From NCBI RefSeq assembly GCF_003340495.1, contig NZ_QASA01000001.1, positions 6,138,001 through 6,202,000 on the forward strand: DNA of 64,000 bases, given 5' to 3'. The notes below the pieces were generated by a model. The model made no database searches and was not told the origin of the DNA. It was given only the letters and a program-made list of their open reading frames with translations. Of this stretch, positions 1 to 9,408 are shown piece by piece. The position numbers and the translations under genes were made by a program. Within the stretch, counting starts at the first letter, position 1. Each line of letters starts with the position of its first letter. Origin of the DNA: Adhaeribacter pallidiroseus (lineage in GTDB: Bacteria > Bacteroidota > Bacteroidia > Cytophagales > Hymenobacteraceae).

Positions 1-228
1 ATAAAATTTTGTATTTGCCTATCTACTAAATACATATAGTAGGAAATTTCCTGTTTTTGCACCAATACACCTTTTCGCTGCAGGCTAATACTACCTTTTA
101 ATTTGACCCCTTCTTACAGCATTTCTAGCTGGGTTTCGGATATTAAGTCTCTGCATTGCTTCTAACTTATATTATTCAAAACTAATACCTAATATAAGTC
201 ATTTAACTTACCCTAAAATGAATAACTT
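1..228. other. Upstream intergenic region, no gene seen
   Basis: AT-rich leader before the M4 peptidase gene. I see no open frame with coding character, no RNA gene and no clear hairpin. An ATG at 218 is followed by a stop three codons later, so it is not the peptidase start. The region presumably carries the peptidase promoter, but no convincing TAnnTTTG element stands out. Confidence 0.5.
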
Positions 229-3200
229 ATGAAACAAAAACTACTACCCGCTCATGTTCCCATTTTGCTGTTTGGTTGCTTCAATAAAGACTGTTTTACT
301 TCCCGTAAATCAGCCTTTCTGCGATTAGGTTTTATCCGGACTCTAGTTCTTTTGCTTATTTTATTCAATTACTTAGATGCAAGTGCCCAATTAAAATATG
401 ATCCAGAAAAAGCTCGGCAAGAGCTGGAGTATCTGGCAAATCAAAAAAAGTTAGAGAGTCAAAACACGGTGCAAAGTCAAGAACAAAATCCGGGATATTC
501 TATTGAGCAGCGCGAAGATTTGATTGTAATCACGTTTAATAAAAACAACACAAAAGTTACTGCTAAAAATTTCTTCCAAGAATTTAAGGATATATTAAGT
601 TTAAAAACAGATGATCATTTTGTTTTTATAAACTCTAAAAATGATAATCTTGGATTTACGCACTACCGCTACGATCAATTCTATAAAGGTGTTCCCGTAA
701 TGGGAGGGCAATTTCTCATACACGAAAAAGATGGCAAGCTAGATTTTGTGAATGGTAAATTTTATCAAGGATTGAACATTGATGTGCGCCCAGCAATGAC
801 CAAAGAAAAGGCTATTAGTGCGAGCAAAACGTTTATAGGGGCTAAAAAATACTTATGGGAAAACGAAAGTGCACAGAATGCCTTAAGAAATGAAAGTAGA
901 AATTTGAAGGCAACTTATTACCCCAAGCCCGAACTTGTTATTGTTCCAAAGAATGGTGAGTATAAAAAAGAAAATTTCAGATTATCTTATAAAGTAGATA
1001 TTGCATCAGAGATTCCTTATAATAAAGTAGATGTGTATATTGATGCTCACTCCGGTGAAGTGGTAAATAATATTAGTAAAATTGCTTATGCTGATGTACC
1101 CGGAACAAAAGCAAATACCCTTTACAATAATGTACAGGACTTTACTACGGATAATTATAAGGGAACATATCGTTTGAAAGAGACCTCTGTTCGAAGTATT
1201 CAAACTTTAAATATGTTAAATGGCGTATTTTTCTTAGATGCTATCGATTTTATAAGTAAAAATAATTCATGGAAAAATTCATCTTCTATTATCACCAATA
1301 TTACTATACTCAATGTAAACAGTACTTTTAAAGATAGAGAAGATACTAAGCCTAATGATGCTGATATTTACATTGAAATAAGAGATGCTAATAACAATTT
1401 AGTTTTTGAAAATAAAGTTGGGGCCATCTTTACTTATACTAGAACTCCTTTTAACATTAACATTGATAATATTCCTCTTCTTGAAGGTAATTATACACTT
1501 AAAATATTTGATTATGATTTTTTTACAAATGATGATCTATTAGGAAGCTTCATTATTGATGATTTATTTACTGCTAATAATGGAATAACGAAAACTATAA
1601 AGTTAATTAATAATGGAACTGAATGTAATATCACAGGTAAAAAGAGTCAAAGTGGTGCTTTAGATGTCCACTGGGGTATGGAAAAAGTTTATGATTACTA
1701 TTATGACAAGCACGCTAAAAGACGAAGCTACGATGGAGAAAATTCACCAATAATTTCCTATTTACACCCGCATACCTCCATTATGCCTGGAAGAAATATA
1801 AATAATGCCTATTGGGACGGCGATCGTAAGATAATGGTTTTCGGTGATGGAGATGGTACAACTTGGAGCTCTCCTACTGCCTTAGATATTTGTGGACACG
1901 AAATGACTCATGGATTTATTCAGTTTAACAGTAATGGGGGTATTATAACGAATCAGGGTGAGTCTGGAGCCTTAAATGAATCATTTGCTGATATTCTTGG
2001 TACTGCTGTTGAGTTCTATACTCTCAAAGGTAAAGGAAATTGGACAATGGGGGAGCAATTTATAAAAGGAGGGTATGCTAGATCGTTAGAAAAGCCCAAG
2101 TCTAAGAACCATCCAAATACATATGAAGGCCAACATTGGTCTACAAATGGTGTGCATGGAAGGGCAGGTGTTCAGAACTTTTGGTTCTATCTACTTACTA
2201 ATGGGGGTAATGGCAACATTGATAACAAGTACGATAGTTATAATGTACAATCAGGTATTGGTATTGATAAGGCAGCTACAATTGCTTACACTAATATGAT
2301 GCAGTACTTACAGCCAAATGCTAGGTACTTGGATGCTTATCTAATGTCTTTGAAGGCAGCACTAAGCAATAAGCATTCAGAGGTTTCAAACGAGTATAAA
2401 TCTGTACGAGAAGCCTGGTACGCCGTAGGCGTGGCTAAGAAACCAGAAATAACTGCATTTGCTCCCATGAAAGGCAATGTAGGTACTAAAGTTACTTTAA
2501 CGGGTAAAAACTTTGACGGGATTAGTCAAATAGGCTTTAACGGTACTCTGGTGGATGCACCTAATTTTACGGTAAATAAAACCGGAACAGAAATAATTGT
2601 AAATGTACCGACTGGTGCTACTACCGGAAAAATAAGTATTGTGGCGGGTTACCAAACAGTTAAAAGTACAGCTGACTTTACCATTGAATGTACTACTCCG
2701 CTCACGGTTACTGTATCGAGTACGGATGCTTCTAGCTTTACTGTGAGTGTTTCCGGGGGAGCGGCTCCTTATTCTTACTCATTAGATAATAGTAACTTTC
2801 AAAACAGCAATGAATTTAAAAATTTAGCAACTGGTAAAACTTATACGGTTTATGTAAAAGATGCGGGTGGTTGTACGGGTCAAAGTACTTTTTTTCTAAG
2901 TGATCCTATTAAATGTAATATACAATCCGGTTCCGGGGGGCAAGGTACTACTTTTATTACCCAGATCTTAGGAACGAGCGCCGGCAGCGTATCTGTTAGT
3001 TATGAGATGTACAATATTCCGGATCAGATGGATGTTTATTATAACAATGCATTAGTAGCCTCTACTAAGAGCTTAGTGAGTGGTAACGGAAAATTAACTT
3101 TTAATTATAAGCCTCTGGCGGGCGGACCTTACTATTGTATCATAAGAATCTACGCTCCTAATAATGGTACGGTATGGGACTTTATCGCGGCTTGCCCGGT

Positions 3201-3513
3201 TAGTTCATCTGCTTTTGCAAAAAATAGTCAAGTTGGGGCGAGTAAAGAAACGGAAAGTGTAGCGACCCAATTCCAAGCCGTGCTTTCTCCTAATCCGAGT
3301 TCCGAGGTTGCTAACCTGCAAATTAGCGGTAGTACCGGCGAGATTTCTGTTCTGTTAACAGATATTACGGGGAAAGAAGTATGGCAAACTAGGGGGTTAA
3401 ATAAGGGGAACATTCCAATACCAGTCAAAGACTTACGAGCTGGTACCTATATCGTTATCGTATCAACTAATTACGGGCAAAGAAAAACCTTGAAATTAGT
3501 CAAGATAGAGTAA
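229..3513 (+). CDS. Secreted M4 (thermolysin-like) metallopeptidase with T9SS sorting domain
   Basis: Predicted zinc-dependent extracellular endopeptidase of 1094 aa. The N-terminus has a long signal peptide (hydrophobic stretch about residues 35-50, cleavage near DASAQ). An FTP/PepSY-type propeptide spans about 80-290. About residues 357-445 form a C2-like beta domain inserted before the catalytic domain. The M4 catalytic domain (about 470-745) carries HEMTH with H557, E558 and H561, a third ligand Glu in NESFAD (E584), and H643 in NGVHGRAG, which matches the thermolysin transition-state His. An IPT/TIG domain follows (about 745-820), then an SprB-like repeat (about 825-895) and a beta region. 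A type A T9SS sorting domain starts at about residue 1020 (LSPNPSSE) and ends in KLVKIE. The protein is therefore expected to cross the outer membrane through the Por machinery. It is monocistronic with its own terminator. The family call is firm; the substrate is unknown. Confidence 0.93.
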   Translation: MKQKLLPAHVPILLFGCFNKDCFTSRKSAFLRLGFIRTLVLLLILFNYLDASAQLKYDPEKARQELEYLANQKKLESQNTVQSQEQNPGYSIEQREDLIVITFNKNNTKVTAKNFFQEFKDILSLKTDDHFVFINSKNDNLGFTHYRYDQFYKGVPVMGGQFLIHEKDGKLDFVNGKFYQGLNIDVRPAMTKEKAISASKTFIGAKKYLWENESAQNALRNESRNLKATYYPKPELVIVPKNGEYKKENFRLSYKVDIASEIPYNKVDVYIDAHSGEVVNNISKIAYADVPGTKANTLYNNVQDFTTDNYKGTYRLKETSVRSIQTLNMLNGVFFLDAIDFISKNNSWKNSSSIITNITILNVNSTFKDREDTKPNDADIYIEIRDANNNLVFENKVGAIFTYTRTPFNINIDNIPLLEGNYTLKIFDYDFFTNDDLLGSFIIDDLFTANNGITKTIKLINNGTECNITGKKSQSGALDVHWGMEKVYDYYYDKHAKRRSYDGENSPIISYLHPHTSIMPGRNINNAYWDGDRKIMVFGDGDGTTWSSPTALDICGHEMTHGFIQFNSNGGIITNQGESGALNESFADILGTAVEFYTLKGKGNWTMGEQFIKGGYARSLEKPKSKNHPNTYEGQHWSTNGVHGRAGVQNFWFYLLTNGGNGNIDNKYDSYNVQSGIGIDKAATIAYTNMMQYLQPNARYLDAYLMSLKAALSNKHSEVSNEYKSVREAWYAVGVAKKPEITAFAPMKGNVGTKVTLTGKNFDGISQIGFNGTLVDAPNFTVNKTGTEIIVNVPTGATTGKISIVAGYQTVKSTADFTIECTTPLTVTVSSTDASSFTVSVSGGAAPYSYSLDNSNFQNSNEFKNLATGKTYTVYVKDAGGCTGQSTFFLSDPIKCNIQSGSGGQGTTFITQILGTSAGSVSVSYEMYNIPDQMDVYYNNALVASTKSLVSGNGKLTFNYKPLAGGPYYCIIRIYAPNNGTVWDFIAACPVSSSAFAKNSQVGASKETESVATQFQAVLSPNPSSEVANLQISGSTGEISVLLTDITGKEVWQTRGLNKGNIPIPVKDLRAGTYIVIVSTNYGQRKTLKLVKIE

Positions 3514-3531
3514 TCTGATTTTTACTTTTAG

Positions 3532-3567
3532 AAAGAGGCCACTCAAAGCTTTAAGTTGCCTCTTTTT
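3532..3567 (+). terminator. Rho-independent terminator of the M4 peptidase gene
   Basis: The stem AAAGAGGC/GCCTCTTT encloses about 17 nt and is followed by a T-run, about 20 nt after the peptidase stop codon. Confidence 0.75.
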
Positions 3568-3690
3568 CATTAATAAGACTACCCTTTCTTACCCGTTAGA
3601 CTAACACCGCTACAGGTGCGATCGGTTCGTATCTAAACCGGCGAGTATCTCACCGGTAAATAGTGGACGAAATTTTAAAATTTAAAAAAA

Positions 3691-3725
3691 TGAAGCCGGA
3701 TAAAAGAAGTTTTATCCGGCTTTGG
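3691..3725 (-). terminator. Terminator of the 14-repeat T9SS gene (minus strand)
   Basis: A perfect 13-bp stem (3693-3705 with 3710-3722) closes on a GAAG loop. Read on the minus strand it is followed by CATTTTTTTAAATTTT, so it serves the convergent gene ending at 3828. It sits directly beside the recurrent AAATTTAAAAAA motif. Confidence 0.8.
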
Positions 3726-3827
3726 TTTATCATTAACTTTATCTAAGTACTCTGATACAATTAGTGTAGACTGCAATTTATCATTTTTAATTAATTATCA
3801 AAAATCTGACAATCGAACAACCAACAA

Positions 3828-6824
3828 CTACTTAACTAAAAGTAGTTTGTTCTGTTGGCGTTTAATAGGAGTTTGCAGTTGCAGCAGATATACTCCGGCG
3901 GCTTGTTTATTTACTTGCCATTTTACATTATAAATCTGATGCGCTTGGGCTTGGGCTTGGAACAAGGTAACTGTTTCTGCTCCCTGATTATTATATACTT
4001 TTATCGTTACAGCTTGGGTTTCGGGTACGGAAAAGCTGACCGTTACTTGTTCCGAGAATGGGTTGGGATAGGCATTAAGGCTTAGCGATTTAACTAATTC
4101 CGTAGAAGCTTGATTTACAACCGGCTTTGTTGTGAACTCCTTGGCTAATGGGGCCGCAGTTGGTTGGCTAGGTGCTGCAACTTTTATCAGCCAGTAATCA
4201 TTGCCTCCTTGGCTGGGCTGGGTTCGATCGCCACTCACGCCCGAGTCGGAGCGGCCACCTAATAAGTACCCACCATCGCTGGTAGTGAGTACCGTTCGGA
4301 TTTCCTCGTAGCCACGGCCTCCGTAACGGCTATCCCATTGCTTAACTCCGGTACTGGAGGTTTTAACCATCCAGTAATCACTGCCACCGCGACTATCCTG
4401 CGTTTTATCTCCACTAATACCTGATTCCGAACGACCGCCTAACAGATAGCCTCCATCGGACGTGATCATAATCGTACGCAGCCCTTCGTTACCGCTCCCC
4501 CCAAAACGCTTATCCCACAACTTTACGCCGTTGCTGTTTATTTTAAGCATCCAGAAATCTTTGCCCCCCTGACTTGGCTGGCTCTTATCGCCATTGCTGC
4601 CGGAAGTACTATGGCCCGCAATGAAAAAGTTACCGGTATTGGTTCCAGCAATGCCTGAACCCATTAAATTATCTTCACCAGTGCCGCCAAAACGTTTATC
4701 CCAAACTTTATTCCCGTTTACATCTAAACGGATTAACCAATAATCCATACCTCCTTGGCTAATTTCTGATTTGTCGCCGCTAATACCTGAAGCAGAGGAA
4801 CCACCTAACAAAATACTGCCATCTCGCATTAAAGAGGCACCTTCTAACGTTTCTTCTAAGGAGCCCCCATACCGCTTGTCCCAAATTTTAGTACCAGTTT
4901 GATTTATTTTTACTAACCAGTAGTCCTGGCCCCCTCGGCTACCTTGGCTTTTATCGCCGCCAGCAGAGGAGCTACTATTACCAGCTAGAATAAAATTGCC
5001 ATTAGCGTACTGTCGTATTTTCTTCAGTTCGTCATAGCCACTACCACCATACCGTTTATCCCACTGCTGATTACCTTGCGCATCTATTTTGACGATCCAG
5101 TAATCGCGGTCGCCGCGACTCGCTTGGCTTTTATCGCCGTCGGCACCAGATAGGGAACTTCCGCCTAATAAGTATCCGCCATCGAGAGTTTGGATAATGG
5201 TACTTAAATAATCATCGCCGGAGCCGCCGTACCGTTTATCCCAGAGCTTATTACCCAGCAGATCTGATTTTACAATCCAATAATCGTTTTTGCCTTGGCT
5301 GCTTTGCGTTTTATCGCCGCTAATGCCGGAGGGAGAGTTGCCACCAGACAAGTACCCACCATCAACGGTTTTAATTACCACCGCAAAACCTTCGTTACCC
5401 CGGCCGCCGTAACGCATATTCCAGGTCGAAGCAACGGGTGAGTTGTTAGCTTGTATTTTTATGATCCAGTAGTCAGATTCTCCTTGGTTAGCTCCGGTTT
5501 TATCACCGCTGGCCCCCGAATAGGAATGGCCGCCGACAATATAGTTTCCGTCACTGGTTGGTTGTAAAAATTGTAAATCATCAAAATTACTTCCTCCCAG
5601 GGTCTTATCACTAGTTAGTGTGCCATCCGTCGTTAAACTTACCATCCAATAATCAGAGTATCCTTTACTGGCTTCGGTCTTGTTGCCGCTTATATTTGAA
5701 TCCGAATAACCTCCCAAAATGTAGCCTCCGTCGCTGGTTTCCTGCACGGAACTTAGAATATCCTGACTACTGCCCCCAAAAGTATTATCCCAGGTTTTAG
5801 TGCCGTTGGCCTGTAGCTTTACGACCCAGTAATCCCAACCCCCGTTGTTTGCTTGCGTTATATCCAAACCTAAACTTGAATTAGAAAAACCACCCAGAAT
5901 ATACCCGCCATCGCTGGTTTGATGTACTGATTGTAAAAGATCATTGTTACTGCCGCCAAAGGTTTTATCCCAGGCTTTGGTGCCGTTGGCATTAAGCTTA
6001 ATCACCCAATAATCTGCTTCGCCCTTATTAGCTCCGGTTTTATCGCCGCTGATACCCGAGTTGGAATAGCCTCCTAAAATATAACCGCTATCGTTGGTTT
6101 GTTGGATAAATTGTAAACCATCAAAATCAATTCCCCCGAAAGTTTTATCCCAGGCTTTAGTACCGTCGGCATTTAACTTAACTACCCAATAATCCGAGTA
6201 TCCCTTATTTGCTTCGGTTTTATTACCGGATTTTCCGGAAAAGGAATAACCACCCAAAATATAACCGCCTTCACTGGTTTGTTTTACCATAAAAAGTTCG
6301 TCAGCTTTACTTCCTCCCAAGGTTTTATCCCAAGCTGTGGTACCATCGGCATTTAACTTAACTACCCAGTAATCCGCTTCGCCCTTACCAGCCGCAGTTT
6401 TATCACCGCTCACGCCAGAATAAGAAGTACCTCCCAAAATATAACCGCCATCGTTCGTCTGCTGTAGGGATTGTAAATCATCCCAACTACTGCCCCCCAA
6501 AGTTTTGTCCCAAGCTTTAGAGCCGTCGGCATTTAGTTTCACCACCCAATAATCGGATTCTCCTTTACCAACCCCGGTTTTGTCACCGCTTACGCCTGAA
6601 TAAGAAGAACCACCTAAAATGTAACCGCCATCCGCCGTTTGTTGCCCGGTTTGCAGATCATCCCAACTGCTGCCCCCCAAAGTTTTATCCCAGAGCTTGG
6701 TTTGACCTTGGGTGGCTACAGCAAAACAAGTCAAAAACGAGAAGGTAAGATTAATTACAACCCAACCAGGGTTAAATACCATTACTTTTCTAGGCAATTT
6801 TGATTTAAGTACAATTGTTTTCAT
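3828..6824 (-). CDS. T9SS-secreted 14-repeat (beta-propeller-like) protein
   Basis: A 998-aa secreted repeat protein; function not recognised. A signal peptide (hydrophobic about 22-40, ending ATQGQ) is followed by 14 units of about 60 aa. Each unit has the pattern WDKxxGG, DDL, TxDGGYILGG, SGxSGDKT, DYWVVK. Units 1-6 are much more alike than 8-14. Unit 7 ends in an irregular linker (NNSPVASTWN), suggesting two seven-unit propellers. The C-terminus (from about residue 917, NAYPNPFSEQ) is a type A T9SS sorting domain ending LLLVK. Each unit resembles the WD40-like or delta-60 type of repeat. It is likely a cell-surface or released binding protein. A close paralogue of the same layout lies at 26.4-29.3 kb. 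Start chosen for its signal peptide. Confidence 0.88.
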   Translation of the reverse strand: MKTIVLKSKLPRKVMVFNPGWVVINLTFSFLTCFAVATQGQTKLWDKTLGGSSWDDLQTGQQTADGGYILGGSSYSGVSGDKTGVGKGESDYWVVKLNADGSKAWDKTLGGSSWDDLQSLQQTNDGGYILGGTSYSGVSGDKTAAGKGEADYWVVKLNADGTTAWDKTLGGSKADELFMVKQTSEGGYILGGYSFSGKSGNKTEANKGYSDYWVVKLNADGTKAWDKTFGGIDFDGLQFIQQTNDSGYILGGYSNSGISGDKTGANKGEADYWVIKLNANGTKAWDKTFGGSNNDLLQSVHQTSDGGYILGGFSNSSLGLDITQANNGGWDYWVVKLQANGTKTWDNTFGGSSQDILSSVQETSDGGYILGGYSDSNISGNKTEASKGYSDYWMVSLTTDGTLTSDKTLGGSNFDDLQFLQPTSDGNYIVGGHSYSGASGDKTGANQGESDYWIIKIQANNSPVASTWNMRYGGRGNEGFAVVIKTVDGGYLSGGNSPSGISGDKTQSSQGKNDYWIVKSDLLGNKLWDKRYGGSGDDYLSTIIQTLDGGYLLGGSSLSGADGDKSQASRGDRDYWIVKIDAQGNQQWDKRYGGSGYDELKKIRQYANGNFILAGNSSSSAGGDKSQGSRGGQDYWLVKINQTGTKIWDKRYGGSLEETLEGASLMRDGSILLGGSSASGISGDKSEISQGGMDYWLIRLDVNGNKVWDKRFGGTGEDNLMGSGIAGTNTGNFFIAGHSTSGSNGDKSQPSQGGKDFWMLKINSNGVKLWDKRFGGSGNEGLRTIMITSDGGYLLGGRSESGISGDKTQDSRGGSDYWMVKTSSTGVKQWDSRYGGRGYEEIRTVLTTSDGGYLLGGRSDSGVSGDRTQPSQGGNDYWLIKVAAPSQPTAAPLAKEFTTKPVVNQASTELVKSLSLNAYPNPFSEQVTVSFSVPETQAVTIKVYNNQGAETVTLFQAQAQAHQIYNVKWQVNKQAAGVYLLQLQTPIKRQQNKLLLVK

Positions 6825-7347
6825 AGATAATTAATGATCGGATTTTAGAGATGATATTTCAAAATAAAAACCTCAAGTTTGTACTTCAAAAGAAGGAGTT
6901 GCCTCCCCCATTAACGGTAGAAGCAGTGGCACGCCATAGCTGATAAAAGAAGGAGCTCCGGAAAAGCACTATCCAGGAATCATTATCCGGGAAGCTGATT
7001 AAGATTCCTAAGGTATTCATTATTAGGTACAATGCAATTAGAAAATAGTGAAATAAATTTCTCCTATTATTTTACATCTTCTAATACATCCTAATAAAAT
7101 ACAGCTATATTCTGGTTAAGAGTCAATCTGTTTAGGTAACAAGGGAATAAGGTAAATTATAAGGAAGTTTTAATTTTGAACGACCGTTTTTTGGTATTTT
7201 CGACAATTAACTTTCTAAGCTTTTTTATTAAACTATTTTACCTACTCTAACCTGAAGCAAGTATTTTAAAGAAATTTTCAAAAATTTAAAAAAGTAAGGC
7301 AACCTTGCCTTAACAGCTTCCGTGCTGGGGGCGCAAAACAGAAGTAC
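6825..7347. other. Divergent intergenic region between T9SS protein and sigma factor
   Basis: 523 bp separate the start of the minus-strand T9SS gene from the plus-strand ECF sigma gene, so this is a divergent promoter region. I see no coding frame. It includes a possible promoter at 7174-7202 and an AAATTTAAAAAA motif at 7282-7293. Confidence 0.5.
7174..7202 (+). promoter_or_regulatory. Possible promoter of the ECF sigma operon
   Basis: TTTTG at 7174-7178 is separated by 16 nt from TATTTTCG at 7195-7202. This resembles the Bacteroidota -33 TTTG and -7 TAnnTTTG elements with one mismatch. It would give a leader of about 140 nt before the sigma gene. Confidence 0.3.
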
Positions 7348-7914
7348 GTGGCCGAAAATAGTTTCCAAGATATTCGACCCCTGATTCAGGGGTGCTTGCA
7401 GCAAGACCGGGAAGCGCAGCGCAAGTTGTACCGTAACTTCTATGGTTATGCCATGAGTATTTGCGTGCGTTATTCTAAAAGTAACGAAGAAGCGCGCGAA
7501 GTGCTCAACGATGGGTTTATGAAAGTGTTTACTAAAATTGAAAAATACGATACTGAAAAATCGTTTAAAGGCTGGTTGCGGCGCGTAATGATTAATACGG
7601 CCCTGGATAATTACCGCCACAACTACAAACATTACCACCACCGTGATTTAGAAGAAGCCGATCAGGAAACCACCGCCGAAAACATTACGCACCAGTTGAG
7701 CCACACCGATTTGATGCAGTTAGTACAGCGGTTGTCGCCGGGTTACCGGGCGGTTTTTAATTTGTACGCCATTGACGGCTATACCCACGAAGAAATTGCA
7801 GAAGCGTTGGATATATCGGTGGGTACTTCTAAATCAAACTTGTCGAAGGCTCGCGCCAATTTGCAAGCCATGTTAAAAAAAAGTCAACCGGATGAATTCA
7901 AGAAATATGCCTGA
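7348..7914 (+). CDS. ECF-family RNA polymerase sigma factor
   Basis: A 188-aa sigma-70 family protein of the ECF class. Region 2 (about 10-85) includes the DREAQRKLYRNFYGYAMSIC stretch, FMKVF and the -10-recognising WLRRVMINTALDNYR. A short acidic linker precedes region 4 (about 125-180), with LSPGYRAVFNLYAIDGYTHE and the helix-turn-helix EIAEALDISVGTSKSNLSKAR. Length is normal for the family. GTG at 7348 is the start, since no in-frame ATG fits the family N-terminus. The stop overlaps the next gene, so the two are translationally coupled, as is usual for an ECF sigma and its membrane partner. The regulon is not deducible. Confidence 0.9.
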   Translation: MAENSFQDIRPLIQGCLQQDREAQRKLYRNFYGYAMSICVRYSKSNEEAREVLNDGFMKVFTKIEKYDTEKSFKGWLRRVMINTALDNYRHNYKHYHHRDLEEADQETTAENITHQLSHTDLMQLVQRLSPGYRAVFNLYAIDGYTHEEIAEALDISVGTSKSNLSKARANLQAMLKKSQPDEFKKYA

Positions 7915-9286
7915 AGAAGAAGAACTGGACCATATGTTCCGGCAGGCCGCAGATTCATTCGAGCCGGAATTTGACCCGGCGGCTTGGCGGCAAATGGAAC
8001 AAAAGCTGGACGAAAGTAGCCGGCCACCCGCTGTTTTCGGCAAATGGGCCAGAAGATCCTTGTTGGCTTTGTTGCTATTGGTATCGGGCTGGCTAGTGTA
8101 TCATTTTGCCGCACCCGAATCAGAAACCGGCAGTGTACAAAATAAAAATATCCGGGCGGATATCCCTCCGGTGGCTGGTACACCGGCCCAAATAGCGCCC
8201 GACAAAAGGAGTTTAAGTAACCAGGAGTCTTTAAGAGCCGAAAAGCTGGCAGGTAAAGCACCAACTACCCATCTGCCCGCTGCCCAAGAGCAAGCGGATC
8301 AACCAACCCGTTTGCTCCGGCGGCTCAATTCGCCCTCGTTTACGGCGGCGCGCAAGCGAGAGGTGGTTGCTCGATCTGGGGCACAAACAAAATTAAACGC
8401 TTTGCCATTACCAGAAACTGTAAATACTAACCCGGCCGAAATAAGTGAAAATTTAAAAAATGACATTGCTCCGGCCAAAGATTCAACTCAGGCGATACCC
8501 GGAAATGAGGTAATAACCCCAATAGATCCGGACGCGGCAACAGTTACCACAATTAGCCCGGTTGACTCCACTACTAAACAAGCAGAGCTGAAAGAAGCAA
8601 TCCCGGAAAACAAAGTTGCTGCTTTAGATTCTGCTATAAACAAACCAATGGCCACCGCTGATTCGGCGCGGCAAAAGGTGCCGGTTACTTTTTTGAGTAA
8701 AGTAAGCCTAAACCTGGTATTCGGACCTGATTTTAGTACAGTTGGTTTTGTACGGCCCGAGAAAGCCAGCACCAACGTGGGCGTTTTGCTGAGTTACTCT
8801 TTTAACCGGCGGTGGGCCATTTCTACCGGGGTAGTGCGCGCTAAAAAAGTATATGGCGCTAAACCCGAAGATTATCATCCGGGAACAAATTACTGGCCGG
8901 TAGGTGCCCATTTACCCGACGATATTAATGCGGTTTGTAAAGTATTAGATATCCCGTTAAATGTACGTTACGCGGTGGTTGCCTTACCCCGGCAAACCAT
9001 TTATGTACAAACCGGTTTATCGAGTTACGTGATGTTGCACGAAGATTACCGCTACGATTATAGTAACTATGGTAAGCCTTATAGCAAACATTGGATTGTA
9101 TCAAATCAGAACCGGCACTTTTTTCAAGTGCTGAACTTATCGGTGGGCTACAGTAAACAAATTAAACCAGGAATTTCGGTGGGCGCTGAGCCTTTCGTTA
9201 AAATACCATTAGCCGGTATTGGCGCCGGCAAAGTAAACTTAACGAGTTTGGGCGCCTTTTTCTCGGTGGGTTACCGCTTCCGTTAA
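7892..9286 (+). CDS. Membrane-anchored protein with C-terminal beta-barrel-like domain, partner of the sigma factor
   Basis: 464 aa. The N-terminal cytoplasmic segment (DHMFRQAADSFEPEFDPAAW) is of the kind found in Bacteroidota genes downstream of ECF sigmas. One transmembrane helix follows (about 50-68, SLLALLLLVSGWLVY). A long low-complexity periplasmic linker rich in Pro, Ala and Thr spans about 75-260. The C-terminal region of about 190 residues has alternating hydrophobic strands typical of an outer-membrane beta-barrel/PorT-like domain, ending VGYRFR. It overlaps the sigma gene by 23 nt, or by 8 nt if the ATG at 7907 is used. By position it may modulate the sigma factor as an anti-sigma-like protein; that is inference, and no ZAS or FecR signature is evident. 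Confidence 0.7.
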   Translation: MNSRNMPEEEELDHMFRQAADSFEPEFDPAAWRQMEQKLDESSRPPAVFGKWARRSLLALLLLVSGWLVYHFAAPESETGSVQNKNIRADIPPVAGTPAQIAPDKRSLSNQESLRAEKLAGKAPTTHLPAAQEQADQPTRLLRRLNSPSFTAARKREVVARSGAQTKLNALPLPETVNTNPAEISENLKNDIAPAKDSTQAIPGNEVITPIDPDAATVTTISPVDSTTKQAELKEAIPENKVAALDSAINKPMATADSARQKVPVTFLSKVSLNLVFGPDFSTVGFVRPEKASTNVGVLLSYSFNRRWAISTGVVRAKKVYGAKPEDYHPGTNYWPVGAHLPDDINAVCKVLDIPLNVRYAVVALPRQTIYVQTGLSSYVMLHEDYRYDYSNYGKPYSKHWIVSNQNRHFFQVLNLSVGYSKQIKPGISVGAEPFVKIPLAGIGAGKVNLTSLGAFFSVGYRFR

Positions 9287-9408
9287 TAAACTACTTTTTT
9301 TATTGCCATTATTTTCAGCGTGTAAAAGTCGACTTATAAGCTGGCGGAATTAACTATAAAGTAAATAATGGGGGCTATTTACCGCCTCAGATTTCATCAA
9401 CTATTATA

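Noticed and set aside
3828-6824. Regular repeats of about 180 bp resembling a tandem DNA array
   Set aside because: They are the codons of the 14-unit secreted protein in one long frame, not a CRISPR or satellite.
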